Assembly: GCF_017696055.1 (NCBI RefSeq) | Contig: NZ_JAAORG010000001.1 | Coordinates: 1 to 64,000 of the forward strand | Source of the DNA: Prochlorococcus marinus XMU1406 | GTDB lineage: Bacteria > Cyanobacteriota > Cyanobacteriia > PCC-6307 > Cyanobiaceae | Reading direction: 5' to 3' | DNA length: 64,000 nt | Part shown: positions 58,109 through 64,000 of the stretch, piece after piece | How positions within the stretch are numbered: position 1 is the stretch's first letter | Layout: each line of letters begins with the position of its first letter | Notes under the pieces: model-generated | Told to the model about the DNA's origin: nothing | Databases searched by the model: none | The model's input: the letters and a program-made list of their open reading frames with translations, nothing else | Program-made: the position numbers and the translations under genes

Positions 58109-59071
58109 GTGAAGAAAAGAATTGGATTAGGTACTTGGTCTTGGGGCAATAAGCTTTTTTGGAATTACAAATCTACAAATGATGATGATTTACGTGAGAC
58201 GTATAATGAAGCGTTGCGCAGAGGTTTCGATCTTATTGATACTGCAGATTCTTATGGCACTGGGAATCTTCAGGGTAGAAGTGAATTATTGATAGGCAAA
58301 TTTTTACTAAATACTCCTTCTGCAAAGAAAAAAAGAATTCAAGTAGCAACCAAACTCGCACCTTATCCCTGGAGAATCGGTGACAGAGGTTTTAACAAAC
58401 CTTTTTTGAAAAGTTTAGAGAGACTTAATAACAAATTAGATATAGTGCAATTACATTGGTCGACTGCAAAATATAATCCTTGGCAGGAATTAGGGCTGTT
58501 GAAAAATCTTTGCGATTTAAAAGATCAAGGCTTTGATTTTCAAATTGGTTTATCAAATATAGGCCCTAAAAGATTGACAAAATTAATTAATTTCTTGGCA
58601 AAAAGAGATCAGAGGCTAAAAAGTGTTCAGGTACAGTTTTCTTTGCTTGCGCCCGATTTAAAAAAACAATATCAGGTAAAAAAGATTTGCGAAGAAAATA
58701 ATATTGATTTCTTTGCTTATAGTCCTTTGTCCTTTGGAATACTTTGTATTGATCCAGATAAAGAAGAAAATATAGAAAAAAGTTTTATTCGTAATGCTTT
58801 ATTTGAAAACTATAAAAAGCCAACATATGAATTGCGTAGATGTTTAAAAAGAATTGCGAATATAAGATCAGTTTCCCAAGCTCAAGTAGCAATTAATTGG
58901 TGTTGTTATCAAGGGACTATTCCACTCGTTGGAATGCGAAAAAAATCTCAAGTAATAGATTTATCAAATGTATTCAAGTGGAATTTAAATAAAAATGAAT
59001 TTAAATTACTTCAGGAAGTTTCAAAAAATTGTTTAAAAAAAATGCCGAAAAATCCTTTTTCGAGTACTTAA
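58109..59071 (+). CDS. Aldo/keto reductase
   Basis: The 320-residue protein has the TIM-barrel aldo/keto reductase pattern: N-terminal GLGTWSWGNK, DTADSYGTG with the catalytic Tyr, VATKLAPYPW with Lys and LHWS with His. The C-terminal NADPH block GMRKKSQV also fits. The substrate cannot be read from sequence; related cyanobacterial proteins are predicted to handle aldehydes. The start is GTG at 58109. A 45-codon ORF on the other strand starts its 3' end nine bases away. Confidence 0.88.
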   Translation: MKKRIGLGTWSWGNKLFWNYKSTNDDDLRETYNEALRRGFDLIDTADSYGTGNLQGRSELLIGKFLLNTPSAKKKRIQVATKLAPYPWRIGDRGFNKPFLKSLERLNNKLDIVQLHWSTAKYNPWQELGLLKNLCDLKDQGFDFQIGLSNIGPKRLTKLINFLAKRDQRLKSVQVQFSLLAPDLKKQYQVKKICEENNIDFFAYSPLSFGILCIDPDKEENIEKSFIRNALFENYKKPTYELRRCLKRIANIRSVSQAQVAINWCCYQGTIPLVGMRKKSQVIDLSNVFKWNLNKNEFKLLQEVSKNCLKKMPKNPFSST

Positions 59072-59079
59072 TTAAATTT

Positions 59080-59217
59080 TTAAGTAGATATTTTCTTATT
59101 TTTTTTTATTTGACAACCATTATTCCATAGTTCCGTGGGAAATTTTTCACCAGTGAATCTAATAACTTTAGGTTTGAGATTTATTATCAAGTCATTTAGT
59201 TTTTTATTAGGTTCCAT
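59080..59217 (-). CDS. 45-residue small protein, unknown function
   Basis: On the minus strand an ATG at 59217 opens a 45-codon frame. It begins MEPNKKLNDLIINLKPKVIR and has a conserved-looking centre, FTGEKFPTELWNNGC, before a lysine-rich tail. The composition (Pro, Gly, Trp, Cys in an AT-rich genome) is unlike random translation. It lies between the aldo/keto reductase and the tmRNA gene, 159 bases downstream of the tmRNA terminator. No family is recognised. Confidence 0.55.
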   Translation of the reverse strand: MEPNKKLNDLIINLKPKVIRFTGEKFPTELWNNGCQIKKNKKIST

Positions 59218-59375
59218 TTTGTATGATTGGAGTTTTTAATAAGATAAATTAATTTAAAACTTATCTTCTCAGTATTAATACCTATAAAATTAAAAAAATT
59301 ATTTTTAATACAATTAATTGCAGCAATATTTACACATTAATAAATTATCTAATACAACTTCTTAGTTATTTAAAA

Positions 59376-59640
59376 AGTGGAGTCCTTCCAGACTCCTCGT
59401 ATCATTTGGTTGATAAGGCTGATATGACCCCATCTCCTTAAGGATCAAGCAGCAACTGGTGCTGTTTGACGGGAGAAACTAACGATTTTGTTAGCGTTTG
59501 TGTTTTTGCTCTAACCGAGCCGGCTTCAGTCACCTTCCTTATGCCCCGTCGAAACCATTACAACCCCAAATAGTGGAGTTGAGCGGAATCGAACCGCTGT
59601 CCGAAACATCGGTTGAGATCACCTAGTCCAATTGGACATT
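59376..59640 (-). ncRNA. ssrA: tmRNA, permuted two-piece gene
   Basis: Reading the minus strand, the acceptor piece comes first, with T-arm AGCGG-TTCGATT-CCGCT at 59598-59582 and acceptor strand CAACTCC plus discriminator A at 59581-59574. Six bases (CTATTT) follow, then the coding piece starts at 59567 with GGGGTTG, which pairs with CAACTCC. The tag frame at 59495-59445 gives ANKIVSFSRQTAPVAA and TGA. A terminator hairpin closes it. The CCA must be added afterwards. A permuted, two-piece tmRNA is established for this cyanobacterial group. It rescues stalled ribosomes. The outer ends are approximate. Confidence 0.93.
59379..59396 (-). terminator. Terminator of the tmRNA gene
   Basis: On the minus strand GGAGTC and GACTCC pair around TGGAAG, followed by ACTTTTTAAA. 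It is the clearest intrinsic terminator in the window and lies directly at the 3' end of the coding piece; the stem may also be part of the mature RNA's last helix. Confidence 0.75.
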
Positions 59641-59644
59641 TATA
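59639..59644 (-). promoter_or_regulatory. Possible -10 box for tmRNA
   Basis: On the minus strand TATAAA at 59644-59639 precedes the palindrome GTCCAATTGGAC (59637-59626) that begins the acceptor piece region. No good -35 was found at normal spacing. The palindrome may be a 5' hairpin or an operator. Confidence 0.3.
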
Positions 59645-59697
59645 TTCTGACAGGCAAAATGAGTATTGAATAGTTTTTTTGTTAAGTTTTATCGTAT

Positions 59698-60822
59698 ATG
59701 AATGTAGTTGCATCAGCTCCAGTAGGACTAGAGAAATCTTTAGCTGAGGAAATTTCAAATTTAGGTGGATTTAATATTAATACTCATAAAAGATTTATTA
59801 ATTTTGAATGTGATTTTGAAACTTTTTATAGAGTTCATTTTTTTTCCAGATTAGCTTTTCGTTTTTATAGAAAAATTGCAAGTTTTAATTGCTATGACAG
59901 GCAATCTTTATATGAGGGTGTTAGAGATTCATTTGATTGGTTAAATTGGTTGCACTTTGAAAAAACGTTTAATGTTCAAGTCACTGGGAGAACATCTTCT
60001 CTAACTCATACACATTTCACCGCACTTGAAGTAAAAAATTCTATAACTGATTTGCAACAGGCAGTTTGGAATAAAAGATCAAATATTTCTTTAGATAATC
60101 CTGATTTAATAATTCATCTTCATTTAAATAATAATAAAGCAATTATGAGTCTTCAAAGTAGTTTGGAAAGCTTACACAAAAGAGGCTATAGACCTGCTGT
60201 TGGAAAAGCTCCATTAAAAGAAAATTTAGCGTCTGGATTGATAAATATGACTCAATGGAATGGCAAAGTCCCATTAATTGATTTTATGTGCGGCTCAGGA
60301 ACTTTTTTAATTGAGGCAGTAAATCAATTTCTTGATGTTCCCATAAATATTGATCAGGTATATCTTTTTGAGAATTGGTTGGACTTTAGGAAAGATATTT
60401 ATCTTATTGAAAAAAATAAGGCAAAAAATAAAATTATAAATTATGAAAAATTACCAATAATAATAGGCTGCGAAATTAATAAAAAGGTTTTTGAGCAGGC
60501 GAAAGTAAACATATCATTGGCTGGACTCGAAAATTATATTCAACTTATAAATGATGATTTTTTAGAACTCCAATTAGCATGCACACCTGGGATCATTATA
60601 TGTAATCCTCCATACGGCAAAAAATTGGGTGATGAAAATGAATTGATTAGTTTATACGAGCAAATGGGAATCTTCCTAAAGAATAATTTTTCAGGTTGGG
60701 AATTTTGGTTGCTAAGTGGAAATCCAAAACTAACAAAATATTTGAAAATGAAATCCTCATTAAAAATTCCTGTTAGTAATGGGGGGATAGATTGTAGATG
60801 GATAAAGTATTTAATAAGGTAA
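59698..60822 (+). CDS. THUMP-domain 23S rRNA (guanine-N2) methyltransferase, RlmL-like
   Basis: The 374-residue protein has an N-terminal THUMP region (about 40-150) and a methyltransferase with SAM motif MCGSGTFLIEA (about 197-207) and catalytic NPPYGKK (about 303-309). E. coli RlmL methylates G2445 of 23S rRNA and carries an extra RlmK half; this protein corresponds to the RlmL part only. The start ATG is at 59698, divergent from the tmRNA gene. It converges on the YqjE-like gene. Confidence 0.93.
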   Translation: MNVVASAPVGLEKSLAEEISNLGGFNINTHKRFINFECDFETFYRVHFFSRLAFRFYRKIASFNCYDRQSLYEGVRDSFDWLNWLHFEKTFNVQVTGRTSSLTHTHFTALEVKNSITDLQQAVWNKRSNISLDNPDLIIHLHLNNNKAIMSLQSSLESLHKRGYRPAVGKAPLKENLASGLINMTQWNGKVPLIDFMCGSGTFLIEAVNQFLDVPINIDQVYLFENWLDFRKDIYLIEKNKAKNKIINYEKLPIIIGCEINKKVFEQAKVNISLAGLENYIQLINDDFLELQLACTPGIIICNPPYGKKLGDENELISLYEQMGIFLKNNFSGWEFWLLSGNPKLTKYLKMKSSLKIPVSNGGIDCRWIKYLIR

Positions 60823-60823
60823 T

Positions 60824-61225
60824 TTATTTTTTGCCCAAAACGGCTTTTGTTGTCTTACCTAAACCCTCTAATGTTTGAGGGAGATAAGGTCCTTTGGCTA
60901 ATTTTCCTCCAAGCTTCAAACTTAAACCTGCAAGAAATAAATCGATAAATATTATGAGTAATAAATTATATTCAATATTCCAGTTATTATATTTTGTTAG
61001 AAAAAGATAAAAAATAATATGGATGCAAATTAGTACTAATAATAGTAATGTGCTTCCAATTGCCAAAAATATTCCACCACTAATTAATCTTCTTTTTTCT
61101 CTATCTACTTCTTGAAGAGCTATTCTTACATGCAAATCCATCACTGAACTTGCGATAGCTGAAATTCTTGAAGCGGTATTTGCAAAGTTTTTATTTTTTG
61201 GTTTTTCCATATTATTTTTTGCCAC
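60824..61225 (-). CDS. YqjE/holin-III-like membrane protein
   Basis: The 133-residue protein has an amphipathic N-terminal helix (ISAIASSVMDLHVRIALQEVD), then two TM helices (about 50-72 and 82-100), matching the Phage_holin_3_6/YqjE family. In spite of the name the family is mostly chromosomal and not lytic. The start may be ATG 61225, overlapping the upstream gene by 14 bases, or ATG 61210, leaving a one-base gap. The upstream gene is its usual YqjD-like partner. Confidence 0.75.
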   Translation of the reverse strand: MAKNNMEKPKNKNFANTASRISAIASSVMDLHVRIALQEVDREKRRLISGGIFLAIGSTLLLLVLICIHIIFYLFLTKYNNWNIEYNLLLIIFIDLFLAGLSLKLGGKLAKGPYLPQTLEGLGKTTKAVLGKK

Positions 61226-61673
61226 TGTTTAGGAGAGTTCCTATTAGTAAACCAATGCCAGCCGCAATAGCTATAGATAATAGCGGTTTTTTTCTTATTG
61301 GACTTTCTATTTTTGGTCTAAGAGTATTGTTAAGTTCTTCTAATAACTCTTCTAATTGACTTTCGATAGGTTCAATCTTTTCTGATATTTCCCAATTTTT
61401 TTCTTTTATTGAATCAATAATTTCAAATAGTTGGTGTTTTATTCCAATTGCTGAGGTTCCACTATGGCTTGCTATTACTTCAACTAAATCATCAATACTC
61501 CCTTTTGTGGCCTCAAGGGTTTGTTGTGCAATGTTAGGCCATTTTTCTTTTATTAAAGGTATTAAACTGTCAATTTTTTCAAGTAACCATTTCTCCGAGA
61601 TAACTTCTTTTTCAGGAAGTTCAGAGTTATCTTCTTTTTCTTCTACTTCTTTGGGAGGATGGTAAGTCTCCAT
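61212..61673 (-). CDS. YqjD/DUF883-like membrane-anchored protein
   Basis: The 153-residue protein is mostly acidic helix (for example PIESQLEELLEELNNTLRP) and ends in one glycine-zipper TM helix, LLSIAIAAGIGLLIGTLLNS, near 129-148, followed by GKK. That build is that of YqjD/ElaB (DUF883), which in E. coli tethers ribosomes to the membrane in stationary phase. Whether this one binds ribosomes is unknown. It is coupled to the YqjE-like gene. Confidence 0.78.
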   Translation of the reverse strand: METYHPPKEVEEKEDNSELPEKEVISEKWLLEKIDSLIPLIKEKWPNIAQQTLEATKGSIDDLVEVIASHSGTSAIGIKHQLFEIIDSIKEKNWEISEKIEPIESQLEELLEELNNTLRPKIESPIRKKPLLSIAIAAGIGLLIGTLLNSGKK

Positions 61674-61840
61674 TATTTAATATTATTTATTTTAAGATTA
61701 GACCCTATTTTCTTTATTTGGAACCCTTATCTAAAGATTTGTACGATTTATAAAAAAAAACATATAAAATTTTATTTACATTTTATTTATCTACTCTGTT
61801 CTGCGAGAAGGTTTTGTTAAGCTATTACTGAATTTATTAA

Positions 61841-61996
61841 ATGAGTTTAAATTTTATCATGGATATTACATTTGCATCATTAATTTTTGCATCTCGCACA
61901 ATCCCTACAGATTTTGGACTAGTAGCTGCAGCTATCGCTGGAGCTGGAAGTTTGCTTTTCATTGCTTTAAGATTTGTTCCTGATGCAAGTAATTAA
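61841..61996 (+). CDS. Small single-TM protein, unknown function
   Basis: A 51-codon frame from ATG 61841 (or 45 codons from ATG 61859) ends at TAA 61996. It has a hydrophilic break, SRTIPTDFG, and then one clear TM helix rich in Ala and Gly (LVAAAIAGAGSLLFIALRF). Cyanobacteria have many small single-helix proteins in thylakoid complexes, but this does not match a photosystem subunit that I can name. It lies in a 406-base gap between the DUF883-like gene and the LigD-like gene. Confidence 0.65.
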   Translation: MSLNFIMDITFASLIFASRTIPTDFGLVAAAIAGAGSLLFIALRFVPDASN

Positions 61997-62079
61997 ATAA
62001 CAGGAACCATCTTTAAGAAAATATATCTTTATCTCAACTTTGTTTTGAAAATAGATTTGATTTATTTATCAAATAGATA

Positions 62080-62442
62080 ATGAATAAATGGGTTTTGCTT
62101 GAACATAAAGTTTATTCTGCTAACTCTTTTGATATTCATTATGATTTTCTTGTTGAAAATGGCATAGATTGTCTAACTTGGAAATTTTTAAAACTACCTT
62201 TATTAAATCAAGCTTCTGTAGAAATTTCTAAGCAGCCAAATCATAGACTTGTATGGCTATCCAGGATAGAACATGAACTTTCTGATAATAGAGGGTTTGT
62301 AAAAAGAATTGATAATGGAATATTTAAAAACGTTTCTGATAAATTGGACTCTGAATATTATAGATTCCTTTTGGATGGTGAACTTCTTTATGGCTTGTTT
62401 GAAATTTCGGGTAATTCTTGTAGATTGACCAAAAATTATTAA
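62080..62442 (+). CDS. LigD 3'-phosphoesterase-like protein
   Basis: The 120-residue protein resembles the phosphoesterase (PE) domain of bacterial ligase D. It has the pattern HYDFLVENGIDCLTWKF (about residues 20-36), similar to the HYDLRLE...W block of that domain, with the His and Asp present. A late block YRFLLDGELLYGLFEI looks like the closing strand of the PE barrel. Ku and LigD polymerase or ligase domains are not seen in this window, so it is a stand-alone domain whose substrate is unknown. It sits just before smc. Confidence 0.7.
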   Translation: MNKWVLLEHKVYSANSFDIHYDFLVENGIDCLTWKFLKLPLLNQASVEISKQPNHRLVWLSRIEHELSDNRGFVKRIDNGIFKNVSDKLDSEYYRFLLDGELLYGLFEISGNSCRLTKNY

Positions 62443-62524
62443 TATTCATTTATAAATAAACGTAATATTTCTATTGAGAATTTTTGGAAATTAGTTATTC
62501 TTATTTAGCTATTGAGACTTGAGA

Positions 62525-64000
62525 TTGGTACATATCAATCAGGTCGAATTTGAAAATTTTAAATCTTTTGGGGGAAATGTAAAAATTCCTCTTGAAGAAG
62601 GTTTTACGGTGGTTACGGGTCCTAATGGTTCTGGGAAAAGTAATATTTTAGATGGAATTTTATTCTGTTTAGGTCTAGCTAATAGTAGAGGGATGAGGGC
62701 TGAAAGATTACCAGATTTAATAAATAACTCCAAAGTTAAAGAGGGTAAGTCATCAGAAACATCTGTATCGGTAAAATTTAATATTCAAGATTGGTCTCCC
62801 AGAGAGGACCTTCCGCCTTTGGAACTAGAAGAAGAAGAAATTGCCCTTAATAAAGGTCAAAAAGAATGGATAGTTTCTAGAAAATTAAGGCTTATGCCAG
62901 GTGGTTCTTATGCTTCTACTTATACTTCTGATGGAAAACAATGTACCTTGCAACAAGTACAAAGAATATTAAGAGATATTAGTGTTGATCCTGAGGGGAG
63001 CAATGTTGTTATGCAGGGTGATGTAACAAGAATAGTATCAATGAATAATAAGGAGAGAAGAAATCTTATTGATGAATTAGCAGGAGTCGCACTTTTTGAT
63101 ACAAGAATAGAACAAACTAATGCAAAATTAAATGACGTTTTCGAAAGACAAGAAAGATGTGAAATTTTAGAAAATGAATTGCAATCTAGTAAGAATAAGC
63201 TTGAAAAAGAATGTGAAAAAGCAAAGCGATATAAAGAGTTAAAGGCAAAACTATTACAAATAAAGGAATTAGAGAAAGTTCTTATTTTTGATAAACAAGT
63301 TAAGCATGTTGAATCTATTGAAAAAAAAGAAAGTGAAATTGAAAAAAATACAATATTATTTAATAAACAAAAAGAATCTATTAGTAAAGAAATATCAGTC
63401 TTAGAAGATGCTTTGAAAATACTGGTTGATGAGCTAAAGGAGAAAGGAGAGGATAAATTGATAAAAGTGAATTCTGATATTGGAAGTATTAATTCTAGCT
63501 TGAGAGAACTTGATAGGATATCAAGTCTGAATAAAGAAGAAGGTATTCTATTACAAAAGCAGAGAGATGAAATTGCAATTTCTAAGAGGAATATCGAGTC
63601 AGAAAAGATGAGACAAGAAAATTTCGATGAAAATTTTTTAAAACAATTGAACTTGCAAATTGATGATCTCACGTTAAAACATAAACTATCTCGAAAAAAA
63701 CTTTCTGATGCGGCTGGAGAGTCTGGAGAATTCTCAAAACAAAGTATCAAATTAAATGCTGAGCTTGAAACTATAAAAAATCAAATTAATCCTTTGGAAA
63801 TAAAAAAAAGGAAAATTGAAGAAGAAATTATTCAAAATAATATTCAAAAAGATGAGATATTGTCTCAGATTGATTCCTTAGACTTAGAACAGCAAAAACT
63901 TTTTGAGGGAAATCAAAGCAAAAAAGAGACATCCGATACAAAGAATAAAAACTTGGCAAGTAATAGTTCAGAAATTAATTCTTTAAAAAATGAAATTGAT
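62525..64000 (+). CDS. smc: Chromosome segregation protein SMC (5' part, runs off the window)
   Basis: Reading from TTG 62525, 492 codons are open to the window end with no stop. The Walker A motif GPNGSGKSN is at residues about 29-37 (TVVTGPNGSGKSNILDGI). The next part has the SMC head blocks MQGDVTRIVSMNNKERR and LIDELAGVALFD near 165-195. From about 200 onward the chain is a long charged coiled coil. SMC compacts and segregates chromosomes with ScpA and ScpB. The hinge and C-terminal head must lie beyond the window. A 276-codon frame on the minus strand here is an artefact. Confidence 0.93.
   Translation, partial: MVHINQVEFENFKSFGGNVKIPLEEGFTVVTGPNGSGKSNILDGILFCLGLANSRGMRAERLPDLINNSKVKEGKSSETSVSVKFNIQDWSPREDLPPLELEEEEIALNKGQKEWIVSRKLRLMPGGSYASTYTSDGKQCTLQQVQRILRDISVDPEGSNVVMQGDVTRIVSMNNKERRNLIDELAGVALFDTRIEQTNAKLNDVFERQERCEILENELQSSKNKLEKECEKAKRYKELKAKLLQIKELEKVLIFDKQVKHVESIEKKESEIEKNTILFNKQKESISKEISVLEDALKILVDELKEKGEDKLIKVNSDIGSINSSLRELDRISSLNKEEGILLQKQRDEIAISKRNIESEKMRQENFDENFLKQLNLQIDDLTLKHKLSRKKLSDAAGESGEFSKQSIKLNAELETIKNQINPLEIKKRKIEEEIIQNNIQKDEILSQIDSLDLEQQKLFEGNQSKKETSDTKNKNLASNSSEINSLKNEID

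Noticed and set aside
59558-59758. 66-codon minus-strand ORF over the tmRNA gene
   Set aside because: It overlaps the acceptor piece of the tmRNA and the start of the methylase gene; structure explains the sequence better.
60824-61225. Holin-like protein considered as a prophage remnant
   Set aside because: The family is chromosomal and paired with a DUF883-like gene; no phage genes are near.
62920-63750. 276-codon minus-strand ORF rich in Ser, Phe and Cys
   Set aside because: It is antisense to the smc coiled coil; Lys/Glu-rich sense codons give Phe/Ser/Leu in antisense.

Overview
This window looks like the start of a Prochlorococcus chromosome, probably from a high-light-adapted, low-GC strain. 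The evidence is a very AT-rich sequence, short intergenic gaps and the gene order dnaN, PRC-barrel gene, purL, purF, parC-like, and onward. It also has the marine picocyanobacterial tmRNA tag ANKIVSFSRQTAPVAA in a permuted gene, and the cyanobacterial markers gap2, flv1/flv3 and cbiD. The strain assignment is inference; no database was searched.

Layout. Positions 1-163 upstream of dnaN carry two DnaA-box-like sites, four CTA triplets and an AT-rich tract, so this is a candidate origin. Positions 164-8323 hold dnaN, a PRC-barrel protein, purL, purF and a topoisomerase A subunit. Positions 8401-16019 hold a TPR lipoprotein or secreted protein, queG, a DUF502 membrane protein, nusB, ftsY with a 30-bp tandem repeat, an RsbU-type phosphatase and argH. 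Positions 16035-21710 hold a glycine-rich RNA-binding protein behind a hairpin leader, dusA, a Tat-targeted msrB, grpE-dnaJ, a TusA-like protein, rsgA and a YbaB protein. Positions 21728-30354 hold murB-murC, gap2, thiL, a cyclophilin, efp-accB, pdxA and an epimerase. Positions 30387-36516 hold small unknowns, an HNH nuclease, half an AbrB permease, an aminotransferase, cbiD and guaA.

Positions 36517-39601 break the compact pattern. A single OafA-type acyltransferase of visibly higher GC sits between two long gene-poor stretches, and a 14-bp inverted repeat lies on either side. This is the most likely accessory insertion in the window. Positions 39602-47225 return to core genes: a PD-(D/E)XK nuclease, a TM protein, a missed 47-codon gene, PBP2, an FMN reductase and the Flv1/Flv3 pair. 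Positions 47345-59071 hold alaS, speA, ndk, thiO, gatB, coaE, argJ, a ParA/TM overlapping pair and an aldo/keto reductase. Positions 59080-64000 hold a 45-aa ORF, the two-piece tmRNA gene, an RlmL-like methylase, a YqjD/YqjE-like membrane pair, a small single-TM protein, a LigD phosphoesterase-like protein and the start of smc.

How the genes work together. Clamp, origin, topoisomerase and SMC serve the chromosome. purL, purF and guaA serve purine synthesis, and argH, argJ and speA serve arginine and polyamines. nusB, dusA, efp, alaS, gatB, rsgA, the methylase and tmRNA serve translation. Gap2, Flv1/Flv3 and thiL/cbiD/pdxA serve photosynthetic carbon, electron and cofactor metabolism. No tRNA, rRNA, CRISPR array, insertion sequence or prophage was seen. 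I did not find a convincing new multi-gene system. The items most worth following are the origin architecture, the acyltransferase insertion, the structured leader of the RNA-binding gene and the missed small genes.
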